NCBI GenBank assembly: GCA_947458455.1
Contig: CANGYJ010000009.1
Location: 248,001 to 312,000 of the forward strand
DNA: 64,000 nt
Reading direction: 5' to 3'
Source of the DNA: Verrucomicrobiaceae bacterium
GTDB taxonomy: Bacteria; Verrucomicrobiota; Verrucomicrobiia; Verrucomicrobiales; Verrucomicrobiaceae
Shown here: piece by piece, positions 34,997 through 45,560 of the stretch
Layout: every line of letters starts with the position of its first letter
Position numbering within the stretch: position 1 is the stretch's first letter
Made by a program: the position numbers and the translations under genes
The notes under the pieces: generated by a model
Seen by the model: the letters and a program-made list of their open reading frames with translations, nothing else
Told to the model about the DNA's origin: nothing
The model's database searches: none

Positions 34997-37900
34997 TTAC
35001 TTCACCAGCTCCATCAATTTCCCGTAGCTGTTTACCACGTCATACTTCACTTGGTCACTGGTGATCTTCGCGAAGAACTTGCGGGCGCATTCGATCTTGG
35101 ACTCTTCGATCTTTCTCAGGTCCATGGATGACATGGAGCCTTTGGTTTCGGCGATGAAGTAGATATGCTTCACTTTGCCATCATTGAACGCGATGGCCCA
35201 ATCGGGGTTGTAGTTTCCAACGGGGGTCGGGATGAAGAAGGTCTTGGGCAGCTTGGCATAGACGACAACTTCAGCACTGGCATCCAATTCGCCGACAAAG
35301 GTGCGCTCGATGCTGGAGTCGGTGAAAACGTAATCGTAGATGTGGCGGGTGGCTTTGAAGCCTTGGGTCAAGTCTTCCTTCTTTGGCTGTGTGAAGATGT
35401 CAATGGTATGACAATCCTCAGTGGGGTTGTAGGCGAGGTGCTCTACGATGACAGTGGCCTTCTGCTCGTTGATCAGGCGTCCTGCTTGCAGCATAAAATC
35501 TTCAGGATTGGTCCGGTATTGGCCGAAACGAGCCGCGAGGATGCCGGAGAGAATCTTGCCAATGGTCTGCCGGGTGAGCTGGGTGGATTCAGCCAGTTTA
35601 CCAATGAGGTCATACTTTACCGACGACGAAACCGAAGTGTTCAGCTTTTCAGTCTGGCTCTTGCCAATCTCAAAGGCTTCACCTTTTTTCAAGGTGTCAG
35701 CCGTCGCGTCGTCCTTCTGCGTTCCCCTAGTGATGATGTATTGAAGCGGAGTGACTTTGAGGTCTTTGTCCAGAGTCTTGATGCACTTGGCAATCAACTC
35801 CTCCGTCTCGAAATGAACAGTGTAGGCAGCCTTGCGATTGATACGTCTCCATAACTCCTGAAACTCCTTCTTCTCGAAGTTGGCATTCAGCGGGTTATCC
35901 TTGGCCTTGCGCTCGTCCTCGGGCACCGGAATTTGACCAGCGCTGAAGACGGCGTTCACGAGTTGGAAGACTTGCTCCTTGAAGGGCTCCAGTTCGGGCG
36001 GCAACGGAGCCAGCTTTTCCTCCTTGCGGGCTTGGTGATAGGTGTCTGTGATCTTGTCTTGCGTGTCGGTGTAATCATTCTTCACCAAGTAGCGCTCGAT
36101 CAGTTTTGCCATCTGCGGCGTCACCTTCACATCACCTGTTGGCGCCTTGAGAACCTTGTCCTTGAAGAACTCCTCATTGGCCTTCTGGGGCCGTGCTGAG
36201 AGCGATTTGCTAATGTCGCTTTGCAGTCCGGCGACGAAGTCTTTGTAACTCTCGTTTGCCACTACGGTCAGCACATTGATCTGGTGCACAATAGCGGGAT
36301 CGTCGATGCGGTCGCCGCTTTGGTCACGGCAAAGACGCATCCCACGCCCTACTTCCTGGCGGCGGGAGACGGTGTTGTCGCTGTGCTTGAGAGTGCAGAT
36401 GACGAAGACATTGGAGTTGTCCCAGCCTTCGCGCAGGGCGGAGTGGGAGAACAGGAAGCGCACCGGCTCTTCAAAGGTCAGCAGGCGTTCTTTGTCTTTC
36501 AGGATGAGGTCATAGGCATCCACATCCTTAGCCTCTCCTGCGGATTCACCACGAGCCTCGACTTCCGGGTTGATGAAGCGCTTCGTTTTCTTGTCGATGG
36601 AGAAGTAACCGTTGTGCGTCCTGTTGGCGGTGATGCCTTTGAGGTAGCGATTGTAGGGCGTGTCTTCCAGCGTCAGCACCTCATTGAGGCGGGCATTGTA
36701 TTCTTCCTCAAAGACCTGAGCATACTCACCTGCTTGTTCACCAGCCTCGTTGTAGCTCCGATACTTGGCCACCTCGTCGATGAAGAAGAGGGAGAGAACC
36801 TTGATGCCCTTGGCGAAGAGCATCTGTTCCTTTTCGAAGTGCGCTTTGATGGCCTCGCGAATCTGGATGCGTCGCAGGGACGATTCACTCACGTCTCCGG
36901 TCGCTTCGCCTGCGTGGAGGATGACACCGTTGGTAAAACTGATGCTGTTGTCGATGGCGTTGATGTCGGAAACGACGAAGCCACGATACTGCTCCAGACC
37001 ATCGGAGAGGTCGAAAAGGTTGTCGTTCTTCTTCAGCGTTCGCAACACACGCTTGATGCCGTTCCTCTGCTGAATCTCCAGTTCAGCTCTGGCTTCTGGT
37101 GGCTTGGTGGAGGCGATCTTGATGCTCTCCAGATAAAGGTAGGCATTCGTTCCGGCCAATCCCTTCACGCTGATGCCACGCACCGCGATCTTCTTCACCA
37201 GTTTCTGGTTGTAGGCGTCCAGGGCATCCAGGCGATAGACCTTGTTGTGCTCTTTCTTGTGTGTGGCGGAGTAGCGCAGGATCATCAGCGGGTTAAAGTC
37301 TGCCAACTTCTCCACCGTGGCCTTGCCCTCCATCTTCTGCGGCTCGTCCAGGATGAGGATGGGCCGATTCTTAGCGATCACGTCGATGGGCTTGCGGCTC
37401 TGGAAGTCATCCAGCTCCAGGTAAATACGGCGGGCATCCTCACCACGAGCATTAAAGGCCTGCACGTTGATGATCATCACGTTGATCCCGGCATCAGAGG
37501 AGAAGCTCTCCAGGTTGTGGAGCTGCTTGCTGTTGTAGATGAAGCTGCGGATGCGCTTGCCGTAGTCCTCCAGGAAGTGCTCCGCCATGATGTCGAAAGA
37601 TTTGGAGACACCTTCACGGATGGCGATGCTGGGCACCACGATGATGAACTTGCTCCAGCCATAGGCCTTGTTCAGCTCAAACATCGTCTTGATGTAGCAG
37701 TAGGTCTTGCCCGTGCCCGTCTCCATCTCGATGTCCAGATTGATGTCGCAGACAGAGGTCTTTTCCAGTTTCGGAGAGATGGGCAGGTCTTGTCGGCGCT
37801 GCACATTCTGGAGATTTTCCAGAACCTTCACAAGCGAGATGGCAAAAGGCGCATTGGCAAATCCGGTGCCCACCACGTCCTCCATCATCGCTTGGCCTTG

Positions 37901-38026
37901 GGCATCCCCACGACCTGGATCAATGGCATACTTGTTCCCTTTGCTTGGCGGTTGGCCCGCAAAGCAGTCGCGGATGGCGAGGACGGAATCCGACTGGAAG
38001 GCCTGCTGTTTGAATTTCAGCTTCAT
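34997..38026 (-). CDS. Type III restriction enzyme, Res subunit
   Basis: This 1,009-aa DEAD-box motor and nuclease forms the restriction complex with the Mod protein encoded just upstream. Walker A is TGTGKT in [11 protein letters not shown], at about residues 103-108. Motif II is ILDEPQK and motif III is SATHKK. Motifs V and VI are [20 protein letters not shown] and [11 protein letters not shown]. The C-terminal endonuclease has [12 protein letters not shown], with D, followed by FIAETKG (E-x-K) at about 940-970. All key residues are present, so it looks active. It begins 3 nt after the Mod stop. It needs two head-to-head unmethylated sites in known relatives; the site recognised here is unknown. 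Confidence 0.95.
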   Translation of the reverse strand: MKLKFKQQAFQSDSVLAIRDCFAGQPPSKGNKYAIDPGRGDAQGQAMMEDVVGTGFANAPFAISLVKVLENLQNVQRRQDLPISPKLEKTSVCDINLDIEMETGTGKTYCYIKTMFELNKAYGWSKFIIVVPSIAIREGVSKSFDIMAEHFLEDYGKRIRSFIYNSKQLHNLESFSSDAGINVMIINVQAFNARGEDARRIYLELDDFQSRKPIDVIAKNRPILILDEPQKMEGKATVEKLADFNPLMILRYSATHKKEHNKVYRLDALDAYNQKLVKKIAVRGISVKGLAGTNAYLYLESIKIASTKPPEARAELEIQQRNGIKRVLRTLKKNDNLFDLSDGLEQYRGFVVSDINAIDNSISFTNGVILHAGEATGDVSESSLRRIQIREAIKAHFEKEQMLFAKGIKVLSLFFIDEVAKYRSYNEAGEQAGEYAQVFEEEYNARLNEVLTLEDTPYNRYLKGITANRTHNGYFSIDKKTKRFINPEVEARGESAGEAKDVDAYDLILKDKERLLTFEEPVRFLFSHSALREGWDNSNVFVICTLKHSDNTVSRRQEVGRGMRLCRDQSGDRIDDPAIVHQINVLTVVANESYKDFVAGLQSDISKSLSARPQKANEEFFKDKVLKAPTGDVKVTPQMAKLIERYLVKNDYTDTQDKITDTYHQARKEEKLAPLPPELEPFKEQVFQLVNAVFSAGQIPVPEDERKAKDNPLNANFEKKEFQELWRRINRKAAYTVHFETEELIAKCIKTLDKDLKVTPLQYIITRGTQKDDATADTLKKGEAFEIGKSQTEKLNTSVSSSVKYDLIGKLAESTQLTRQTIGKILSGILAARFGQYRTNPEDFMLQAGRLINEQKATVIVEHLAYNPTEDCHTIDIFTQPKKEDLTQGFKATRHIYDYVFTDSSIERTFVGELDASAEVVVYAKLPKTFFIPTPVGNYNPDWAIAFNDGKVKHIYFIAETKGSMSSMDLRKIEESKIECARKFFAKITSDQVKYDVVNSYGKLMELVK

Positions 38027-38029
38027 GGC

Positions 38030-39874
38030 TTACAGGGATTTCAGTTCCGTGGTCGGGCTCAGGAGCTTGAAGATCTGCTCCACATTGATCTTCACGCTGT
38101 CGCTGCCGTAGCTGCTGTCGCGGAAGACGGCCCGCAGAGGTTTCTTCTTCGCCAGTTCCTTCACCAGCTCTTCGGTGATATTCGGGTCAAAGCAGGCCGC
38201 AAGGGCATTGCCATCCACGAAGAAGACTTTCTTCTTGGCAATCGTCTCCTGAGTGATCGGCAAGGCCAGATCCACACCCCAGTCAACCAGCACTTGGAAG
38301 AGCAGGTCTTCCGGCGTACGTTCCTCCTTGATGTTGTCCGTATGCAGGCCCAGTTCATCCTGCTTCACCGCATCCGGGGCGTAGTACACGTCCTTCATGT
38401 TGGACGTGTCGATCTTGAGCACGCGGAAACCGATGTCGAGGTTGGGGGCCGTGGTGGCGTTCTCGGCTTTGATCTTGGCTCCGGCTCGGCGGATGCGTTC
38501 TTTAGAAATATCCGAAATGACGCTGAATCCGGCTTTTCTTGCATCACTATCCTCAGGGCAAGAATCAGGAATCTGCACCATAACGAACCGCCGATACCCC
38601 CCATCCTCCGCATTGAGCTTCATGAGCGCGTGAGCTGTGGTGGAAGAACCAGCGAAGAAATCCAATATAATTGAATCTGATGGCAGCGCCCCGATTCGCA
38701 ATGCTTGTAAAATCAACTTTGTGGGCTTCGGATTGGTGAAGAGATTCTTTTGCGTGAACAAAGCGCTGAGTTCTTTCGCGCCCTCTTGATTGTTGCCAGC
38801 TTCCTTTTCCCACCAAGTGTCTGGGAGCCGCCCCTTATACTCTGAAAGAAACTGTTTGTAGTATGGGGTGCCTGAACGGCTGAATACGATGCGATTGTCC
38901 GCTAGAAGTTCTTTAAATTTTTGAGGGCTCACGGCCCAAGTGCGCAGCATCGGGCCGTTCGGGGTTTCAATCTCGAACGTCATGGTTGGCCGGGCACCTT
39001 CAAGTGTTCGCTCAAGCTTCTGAGTTTTGTATGGGCCTCGGAGATCTTCGTCCGGGTTTTTATAGTCTTCTTCATCATCGACAGCAAGACGGCCAAGCTC
39101 GGCGTCTGAATGTCTTGAGTAGCAAAGGATGTGGTCGTGGCTAACGGCAAACCCCTGCCCTGATACAGCCCCAGAAACGGTCCTTCTCCAAACGATGTTG
39201 GCCCGGAAATTGTCGGCACCAAAAATCTCGTCACAAATCTTCCGCAGATTTGAAACCTCGTGATCATCAATGGATATAAAAATTGTTCCATCTTCACGAA
39301 GAAGGTTCCTTGCGAGCTTCAGCCGAGGATAAAGCATCGTGAGCCATGAGGAGTGAAATCGTCCATTTGACTCCGTATTCACAACCATGCGTTCGCCATC
39401 TTCGTCCTTTTGATTTGATCGCTCAAAGTATGCAGTGGTGTCTGTCTTAAAGTCATCGTTGTAAATGAACTCCTTCCCCGTGTTATAAGGCGGGTCGATG
39501 TAGATCAGCTTCACTTTGCCGAGGTAGGTTTCCTGAAGGAGCTTGAGGGCATCGAGGTTGTCGCCTTCGATGAAGAGGTTCTGGGTGGTGTCGAAGTCCA
39601 CACTCTCTTCCCGGCAGGGGCGGAGGGTCTTGGCGATGGGAGCATTGGCGGCTAGCAGGGCCTCACGCTTGCCGGGCCAGTCCAGATGATAACGCTCACG
39701 CGGCCCCTCCACCACATGGTCGGAGAGTTCCTGGCGAAGCTGGTCGAAGTCGATGCCGCGCTTGAGCATCCCTTTGGCGTCCTTCGTCTCGGTAACGCAA
39801 TTCGGGAACAGAGAGGCGAGTTTTTCGATATTTTGGGCCGTGAGGTCGGGCGTGTGGAGCTTGAGCTTGTCCAT
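38030..39874 (-). CDS. Type III restriction-modification DNA methyltransferase, Mod subunit
   Basis: This 614-aa N6-adenine methyltransferase sets the recognition sequence of the type III system. The catalytic motif IV is IYIDPPYNTGKEFIYNDDF at about 137-156. The SAM-binding motif I appears later as ILDFFAGSSTTAHALM (beta-class order). The target-recognition region lies between them at about 210-370. N-terminal and C-terminal parts match Mod proteins. It is located between DUF4391 (17 nt upstream) and Res (3 nt downstream) in one operon. Confidence 0.95.
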   Translation of the reverse strand: MDKLKLHTPDLTAQNIEKLASLFPNCVTETKDAKGMLKRGIDFDQLRQELSDHVVEGPRERYHLDWPGKREALLAANAPIAKTLRPCREESVDFDTTQNLFIEGDNLDALKLLQETYLGKVKLIYIDPPYNTGKEFIYNDDFKTDTTAYFERSNQKDEDGERMVVNTESNGRFHSSWLTMLYPRLKLARNLLREDGTIFISIDDHEVSNLRKICDEIFGADNFRANIVWRRTVSGAVSGQGFAVSHDHILCYSRHSDAELGRLAVDDEEDYKNPDEDLRGPYKTQKLERTLEGARPTMTFEIETPNGPMLRTWAVSPQKFKELLADNRIVFSRSGTPYYKQFLSEYKGRLPDTWWEKEAGNNQEGAKELSALFTQKNLFTNPKPTKLILQALRIGALPSDSIILDFFAGSSTTAHALMKLNAEDGGYRRFVMVQIPDSCPEDSDARKAGFSVISDISKERIRRAGAKIKAENATTAPNLDIGFRVLKIDTSNMKDVYYAPDAVKQDELGLHTDNIKEERTPEDLLFQVLVDWGVDLALPITQETIAKKKVFFVDGNALAACFDPNITEELVKELAKKKPLRAVFRDSSYGSDSVKINVEQIFKLLSPTTELKSL

Positions 39875-39891
39875 GGGCGATAAAGAGGGTT

Positions 39892-40545
39892 TCAGGTGTA
39901 AAGGGATTCGAGTTCTTGCCGGAGTGTGCGCAGCTCGGCGTTCATCTCCACCTTGCGGTTAAACTGCTTCTCCTTGTTTAGGCGGGCTTCCAATTGCTGG
40001 CACTCCTTTTCTTTGGCCGCAATGGTAGTGAACCTGGCAACGTGGTCACGGAGGCCTTCACCAGAACGCTGCGGCAGTGGGAGATGACGGCGGATGAGGT
40101 GCTCGTAAAGACTGGCGAGATCAAGCGCGACAGGCAATGGGGGGCGTTCCTGTCTTCCTGGTTGCCAGTCGGTAACGAAGCTTGCTTCAATGACCCATTT
40201 GGAGGAATCGGCATCGCTGGGCCGCTTGTATGAAGTAGCGAAGCGAATGCGGTCACCGTGGCTGAGCTGGAAGAGGATGGGAAAAGGGATGGCCTTGTCG
40301 ATGGTGCGTAGAACATCCTCATCAAGTTCCTCGGTCTTGAGAGCGATCTCGAACACCTGAATCTCCGTGATGCCATGCCGTGCTGGGAGGTTGATTGTTT
40401 CCGGGGAGAGCTTGTATTTCCAAACGATCTCCCCGATCTGCGAGACGAAAAGTTCCTTCACCGCCTTCCCAGGCTTGGCATGAGCGTAGATTTTGCTCTT
40501 GGGGAGCACGCGGTTGAACTCAGCCTGTTTGGGATACGCGAACAT
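39892..40545 (-). CDS. DUF4391 protein
   Basis: This 217-aa protein of the DUF4391 family is often found beside type III restriction genes and SNF2 helicases. The N-terminus has KIYAHAKPGKAVKELFVSQI, then IVWKYKLSPETINLPA, the typical strand pattern. A helical C-terminal third ends in a coiled coil (ECQQLEARLNKEKQFNRKVE). It lies 6 nt after the SNF2 gene and 17 nt before mod, so all four genes are co-transcribed. Its biochemical role is not established. Within this operon it may bridge the helicase and the restriction complex. Confidence 0.85.
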   Translation of the reverse strand: MFAYPKQAEFNRVLPKSKIYAHAKPGKAVKELFVSQIGEIVWKYKLSPETINLPARHGITEIQVFEIALKTEELDEDVLRTIDKAIPFPILFQLSHGDRIRFATSYKRPSDADSSKWVIEASFVTDWQPGRQERPPLPVALDLASLYEHLIRRHLPLPQRSGEGLRDHVARFTTIAAKEKECQQLEARLNKEKQFNRKVEMNAELRTLRQELESLYT

Positions 40546-40551
40546 CGGTAA

Positions 40552-43500
40552 TCAAGCCGAGGGCTGGACAACAAGGAAGGCGATCAACTCGAAGTCGTCG
40601 AGGCCATTGATGGTATTGAGCAAAGCACTGGTCTTACCGCCGGAGAAAAGGCTGTCGATGTCCCTTTCCTCCTTCAGCGCAATCATGGAGCGGATGGCTT
40701 GATTCAAAAGCTCAGAGTAGGCTTCCATTTTGCGACCGTCCTTGGTGGTCTTGTTGAAAGGCTGATACACCTCAGGGATGGGCTCAGGGCGCTCCTTGCA
40801 GGCCGCACGGGCAAGGTCGAGCAGGCGCTTCGGTTCAGTGTGATTGACGATCACCTGCCCATCCTGGGCCACATAAACGAGGTAGTAGGGATGCAGGCGG
40901 TTTTGCTTGTTGATGTTCACGCCATCATTGCGGTTCCGCAGGACAAAGATGGCTCCTGGATGCAGGCCGCGTGCTGGATCGGCTGGAATAACCGCGTGCA
41001 TACCATTGGGCATGTTGCCAAGATCACCATGCTCACGCACATGGTTGACGAGGTCCATGCGGAAGTCGTTCAGGCCTAGATCGGTGATGGAGATGCCAGT
41101 CTTGAGGTCTTCCAATTCGATCACTTCCTCCTGGAGCTTGCGAAGTTGCTCGCGCCGGTAGGAGACATCATTGGCCTTTGCATCGAGGGGATTGTCATCG
41201 CCGGTGGCTGTGACGTCGGCAATGACCATGCGGCTCTCGACTCGCTCCTTCAGGTTGATGTATTCATCGAGCGTGATGTCCGGCCAGTAGTTCACAAGTT
41301 GGATGCACTTGTTCTTGGACCCAATGCGATCCACACGCCCGAAGCGCTGGATGATGCGCACGGGGTTCCAATGGATGTCGTAGTTGATGAGGTAATCACA
41401 GTCCTGAAGGTTCTGACCCTCGCTAATGCAATCTGTGCCGATGAGGATGTCGATCTCAGCAGGTTCCTTGGGCATGATGACCGCTTTCTCCTTCGACCGA
41501 GGGGAGAAGAGAGTTAGCAGCGCTTGGAAGTCATAGGACTTCGTCAGAGTGCTGGCTGTGCGATTACCGCCAATGACCATGGCAGAGTGCAGATGCTGCT
41601 CCTTTTTGAAGAAGGGTGACAAGTGTTTGAATAGATATTCAGCTGTATCGGCAAAGGCAGTGAAAACGATGACCTTCTTGTTCCCGGCATTGATGGGGGA
41701 GGCGAGCTTGCTCAGGATGGTGGTCTTGAGGTGCTGGAGCTTGGTATCATCCGAAGGGGTGATTTTCTCCATCTCTGCGTGCAACTCTTTGATCACAACA
41801 AGGTCTGCTTCGAGTGCCTGCTTCCACGCGGGGAGATCCATATCCGCGAGGCTGATTTCCACCTTGCCGCCGATGGACTCTTCGTCTGGTTCGAAGAACT
41901 CGCCTTCATCCTCCTCATCGGCTTCGGCGAAGGATTGAGACAAATCTGCAAAGGTGGCATCCCTTCCGTTCTTGATGTAATCCGCGATCTTTTTCAAGGT
42001 GCGATCGTGATTGTCGGCAAGGCTCTGGAGGGTGAGGCGGAAGGAGTGAACGGAACTTTCCAGGCGCTTCAGGAGATTCACCGTCATGAGTGCTTTGAGG
42101 CCCTTTTCACGTCCGCTCTGGCCGAGATTGGAGGCAGCACTGAAGTTTTCCGCATCTTCTGGCTCATATTTGGAGCGGCGGCTGGGCTGCACAAAAAGCA
42201 AAGGCGTATAGACCGCCAGAGTGAGCATGGTGAGCTGCTCAAAGATGGCGTTGAAGCCAATGACATCCGCGCGGTTCGTGAGCTGGCAATGATGCGAGAT
42301 GGGCTTCAGTCGTTCAGGGAATTCGCCAATGTCCTTCGTGTCATAGTAAGTCTGAATGTGTCGTCGAGAACGAGCGATGGTGACGCTGTCGAGCAACTCA
42401 AAGAAATCGAAATCGAGCGCCCCGAGAATCGCCGTTGGTGTGCGCTCAGTCGCTGGTAGCTTCGACCATGTTGTAAACGCAGCCTGGGCACGCTTGAAGA
42501 TTTCATCAATGTCACGCTCAGTGCGAAGCTTGGAACTGAGGTTCTCGGGTTCACCTTCATAGGCAAGGGCGAGCTGGTTCTTGAGATCGGAAAAGCGGTT
42601 GTTTACCGGCGTGGCAGAAAGCATGAGGACTTTCGTCTTCACGCCCTGGCGGATGACTTCATTCAGCAGGCGCTGATAACGCGTTTCACGATCACGGTAG
42701 GGGTCATTGGTGCGGAAGTTGTGGGACTCATCAATAACGACAAGGTCATAGTTCCCCCAATTGATCTTCCGCAAATCTAAGCCAAACGAATGACCGCGTG
42801 TGCGCAGGAGATCCGTGTGGCAGAGCACATCATAACCGAAGCGGTCTTTGACGAAGATATTGGTGACTTGGTTGCCTTTGTAGGTGAGCCAGTTATCCGC
42901 CAGCTTCTTCGGGCAGAGCACGAGGACGGACTTGTTCCGCAGCTCGTAGTATTTCACCACGGCGAGCGCGGTGAAGGTCTTCCCCAGGCCGACGCTGTCC
43001 GCCAGGATGCAGCCATTGTAGGTTTCCAGTTTGTTGATGATTCCCGTGGCAGCATCACGCTGGAAATTGAAGAGCTTCTTCCAGATGAGGCTTTCCTGGT
43101 AGCCGGTGAGGTCGTTGGGAAGGACATCCGCGTTGAGGTCTTCGAGGAACTCATTGAAGATGTTGTAAAGCATCTGGAAGTAGATGCTTTGGGGTGAGTT
43201 CTCCTTGTAGATAGAGGCGATGTGCTCGCAGAGTTTTTCGGTGACGTCTTCGAGCTTCTCCCGGTCGGTCCAGATTTGATCAAACAAGGCCATCCACTGC
43301 CTGGCTAGTGCAGGCTCATCCATCTTCGTGACGAAGTTTGAAATGGCATCCCCCTTTTCATAGCCAAGATCCGCAGTGGTGAAGCTGTGCAGAGGCATGT
43401 AGGCGGCACTGCTCTCACTGCCGGCCACGGTCATGAATGGCTGCATGGGTGCCTGAGTGCGATTGGACCGGAACTGAGCCTTCCTGCGAATCCAATCCGC

Positions 43501-43824
43501 GCATTCCCTGGCAATGGCCTTTTGCGTCAGTTCATTGCGAAGCCGGACCTCAAACTCAGTCCCGTAGAGACTTCTCTCGCGTGAGAGCTTGGGAATATGA
43601 AACTCACGGTGCTCTTTCTTGAATTTGTCCGAAGCCACCGAAGGCACAAAGGTGGGAGAGGTGAAGATGAACTCCAACCCGTCAATCTGCTCCAACTCCT
43701 TCTTCAGCGCCTCGAAGGCATAAATCGAAAAGCTGGCAGCAGCGATCTGGAGCTTGGCACCAGGCGTGAGAGTCTTCTTGAGGCTGTCCCCGAGGAGCTG
43801 ATTGATGTTGTCGATGATTTCCAT
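40552..43824 (-). CDS. SNF2-family helicase with N-terminal PLD-like domain
   Basis: This 1,090-aa protein probably translocates on DNA as part of the defence operon. The N-terminal 170 residues (LTPGAKLQIAAASFSIYAFE) match the phospholipase-D-like domain of bacterial SNF2 helicases, although the catalytic HKD pair is not evident. The Walker A motif is SVGLGKT in ILADSVGLGKTFTAL, motif II is VIDESHNFR, motif III is LSATPVNNRF, and motifs V-VI are IGTDCISEGQNLQD and IIQRFGRVDRIGS. The start is uncertain: 43824 fits the family N-terminus, but an in-frame ATG at 43986 has a better Shine-Dalgarno (GAGGG) and would add 54 residues. Confidence 0.88.
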   Translation of the reverse strand: MEIIDNINQLLGDSLKKTLTPGAKLQIAAASFSIYAFEALKKELEQIDGLEFIFTSPTFVPSVASDKFKKEHREFHIPKLSRERSLYGTEFEVRLRNELTQKAIARECADWIRRKAQFRSNRTQAPMQPFMTVAGSESSAAYMPLHSFTTADLGYEKGDAISNFVTKMDEPALARQWMALFDQIWTDREKLEDVTEKLCEHIASIYKENSPQSIYFQMLYNIFNEFLEDLNADVLPNDLTGYQESLIWKKLFNFQRDAATGIINKLETYNGCILADSVGLGKTFTALAVVKYYELRNKSVLVLCPKKLADNWLTYKGNQVTNIFVKDRFGYDVLCHTDLLRTRGHSFGLDLRKINWGNYDLVVIDESHNFRTNDPYRDRETRYQRLLNEVIRQGVKTKVLMLSATPVNNRFSDLKNQLALAYEGEPENLSSKLRTERDIDEIFKRAQAAFTTWSKLPATERTPTAILGALDFDFFELLDSVTIARSRRHIQTYYDTKDIGEFPERLKPISHHCQLTNRADVIGFNAIFEQLTMLTLAVYTPLLFVQPSRRSKYEPEDAENFSAASNLGQSGREKGLKALMTVNLLKRLESSVHSFRLTLQSLADNHDRTLKKIADYIKNGRDATFADLSQSFAEADEEDEGEFFEPDEESIGGKVEISLADMDLPAWKQALEADLVVIKELHAEMEKITPSDDTKLQHLKTTILSKLASPINAGNKKVIVFTAFADTAEYLFKHLSPFFKKEQHLHSAMVIGGNRTASTLTKSYDFQALLTLFSPRSKEKAVIMPKEPAEIDILIGTDCISEGQNLQDCDYLINYDIHWNPVRIIQRFGRVDRIGSKNKCIQLVNYWPDITLDEYINLKERVESRMVIADVTATGDDNPLDAKANDVSYRREQLRKLQEEVIELEDLKTGISITDLGLNDFRMDLVNHVREHGDLGNMPNGMHAVIPADPARGLHPGAIFVLRNRNDGVNINKQNRLHPYYLVYVAQDGQVIVNHTEPKRLLDLARAACKERPEPIPEVYQPFNKTTKDGRKMEAYSELLNQAIRSMIALKEERDIDSLFSGGKTSALLNTINGLDDFELIAFLVVQPSA

Positions 43825-43997
43825 GCGGGGAGGGCAATTTGGGGGAGAGCTTAGATGATAAGCCACCCGCGTCACTGGCAATCTCTGAAGTCGAATATTG
43901 TCCCCCAGGAGTTTGCGCTTGAAGCTGGCATTGAATCCATGGTCAACCCATTGTGCTCCGCCACCTTTTTGAGATGACGGAGCCATGAGTGGACCCT

Positions 43998-44219
43998 CTA
44001 GCCTTTGGGTGGGAATGGATCACTGCCGTAGCTCCACGATTCGCGGATTTTATTGTCCGCGCCGTGAATCCTTAGCTCGCCGCCAGCCTTTTGAGCTAGC
44101 GGACGACCTGCGGCAATGGCCTCGCCCTGCGTCCGATGAACGGACGAAGCGCGCTGATTACCAGCACCCACCACTGCGTAGCCGGTCTCCCGGCGAGTCA
44201 CATGATAGTTTTTAGCCAT
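43998..44219 (-). CDS. DUF2188 protein
   Basis: This 73-aa protein has the DUF2188 pattern. An N-terminal strand YHVTRRETGYAVVGAGNQRA is followed by SSVHRTQGEAIAAGRPLAQK and a final strand ELRIHGADNKIRESWSYG, where the H-D-x-K-I-R ending is diagnostic. The function of the family is unknown; members are found widely in bacteria. A Shine-Dalgarno AGGAG lies about 9 nt before the ATG. It is the first gene of the minus-strand defence operon and ends shortly before the SNF2 gene. Confidence 0.85.
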   Translation of the reverse strand: MAKNYHVTRRETGYAVVGAGNQRASSVHRTQGEAIAAGRPLAQKAGGELRIHGADNKIRESWSYGSDPFPPKG

Positions 44220-44437
44220 CTTCTTGGTCTCCTGTTTGCAATCCCTTTATAAAGCCTAGAATTGGGCTTGACCCCCACTGGCTGATCTTGCAGAATCGGC
44301 GCGCTTTGAACCAAGCCTGCTACCAGGAGGGTGTCTCCAGCAAGGGACACCATCTGAAGCAAAGGAGCCGGTTCCGGTTGCACCCGGGATCGGCTTCTCT
44401 GTTTTGGAATTCGACTTTCCATTGCCACAAAATGGAT

Positions 44438-44474
44438 GTTTACAAAAGATGGTCAAGGATATATTTCTGTAAAC
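44438..44474 (+). promoter_or_regulatory. Promoter with inverted-repeat operator before XRE gene
   Basis: GTTTACA (44438-44444) and TGTAAAC (44468-44474) form a perfect spaced dyad directly before the ATG at 44476. TTTACA could serve as a -35 box, with TATTTC as a -10 box 17 bp later. The arrangement suggests autoregulation by the XRE domain encoded downstream. Confidence 0.55.
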
Positions 44475-44475
44475 C

Positions 44476-45555
44476 ATGACCACCGAAGCCCCCGACATTT
44501 TTTCCAAACGGCTTCGTCAAGCGCGAGCGATAAAGGGTTTAGCCCTGAGAGGATTGGCAGATGCGATTGGCGGAGCGGTCTCTCACACTGCCCTTGCCAA
44601 ATATGAGGCAGGTCAGATGCAGCCAGACTCCACTGTTTTGATCAAGCTCTGTGACGCACTGGATCAGGTACCTGATTATTTCTTCCGCCCATTCACCATC
44701 ACTCTCCAGGATGTTCGATTCAGGAAGAAGGCTTCACTAGGCGTGAAAGCTGAGCAGGCGGTTCGGGAGCGAGCCATGGAGTATTTCGAGCGCTACCATG
44801 AGATCGAACAAATCGTGGATGCTCCCAGCAAGTTCCCTGGCCGGCTAGCAGGTCCTAGCATCAAGACTCCTGAAGCAGCTGAAAAGATGGCGGATGAACT
44901 GCGCAAGGAATGGAAGCTCGGACGAGATCCACTGCCGAATGTGATCGAACTGATCGAGTCACATGGCATCAAGGTGTTTGAACTAGCAAATGCTGACCAG
45001 GATTTTGACGGATTCTCCGCTGAGACTGAGGCTGGCCCTGTCATCGTGCTGGCTGACTGGCTTAATGTGAACCTGCTGAGGAAGCGCATGACTGCCGTTC
45101 ATGAGCTGGCGCATCTTGTCTTGCCTCTCGCCAAGAACCTTTCCGAGAAGGAGGAGGAAGACATTGTGAAACGGTTCGCGGGTGCATTACTCTTGCCCAA
45201 GGAGAGCTTTGAGCAAACTTTTGGAAAGCACCGGACCAGTTTGAGCCTGGGGGAGCTGATCGAGATGAAGGCGAATTTTGGTGCCTCCATCTGGGCCATC
45301 ATGATGAGAGCACGACAGCTAGGACTCATCGGCGAACAGGTGTTTTTGCGCTTCTGTCGGGAGGCGAATGCTTGGCGTGCTCAAAAACGTGAACCTGGTG
45401 ATGACCTGTATCGTGGGAACGAGAGCCACTCGCGGTTCAAACAACTGGTTCATCGTGCAGTCGCCGAGGAATGCATTAGCGCATCAAAGGCATCCAGCTT
45501 GCTCGGGCAGACCATTGGTGAGTTCCGAAAAGAGTTCCGGGAGGTGTTTTCCTGA
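44476..45555 (+). CDS. XRE regulator fused to ImmA/IrrE metallopeptidase
   Basis: This 359-aa protein has an N-terminal HTH_3 domain at about 10-65 (LRGLADAIGGAVSHTALAKY). An ImmA/IrrE-type zinc peptidase follows with H209-E-x-x-H213 in AVHELAHLVLP and the third-ligand helix EEEDIVKRFAGALLLPKESF. Such fusions usually act as antitoxins or as stress-responsive regulators that cleave a repressor. The next gene, a PIN-domain protein, starts 5 nt after the stop, so this is probably the antitoxin of a toxin-antitoxin pair. The long helical C-terminal part contains the EECISASKASSLLGQTIGEF segment typical of the family. Confidence 0.92.
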   Translation: MTTEAPDIFSKRLRQARAIKGLALRGLADAIGGAVSHTALAKYEAGQMQPDSTVLIKLCDALDQVPDYFFRPFTITLQDVRFRKKASLGVKAEQAVRERAMEYFERYHEIEQIVDAPSKFPGRLAGPSIKTPEAAEKMADELRKEWKLGRDPLPNVIELIESHGIKVFELANADQDFDGFSAETEAGPVIVLADWLNVNLLRKRMTAVHELAHLVLPLAKNLSEKEEEDIVKRFAGALLLPKESFEQTFGKHRTSLSLGELIEMKANFGASIWAIMMRARQLGLIGEQVFLRFCREANAWRAQKREPGDDLYRGNESHSRFKQLVHRAVAEECISASKASSLLGQTIGEFRKEFREVFS

Positions 45556-45560
45556 CGGCA

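Noticed and set aside
36221..38674. An 817-codon open frame on the plus strand
   Set aside because: It is antisense to the type III Res and Mod genes, which carry all catalytic motifs.
34997..43824. A DISARM system
   Set aside because: An SNF2 helicase with a PLD-like domain and a methyltransferase are present, but no DUF1998 (drmB) gene; res and mod are clearly type III.
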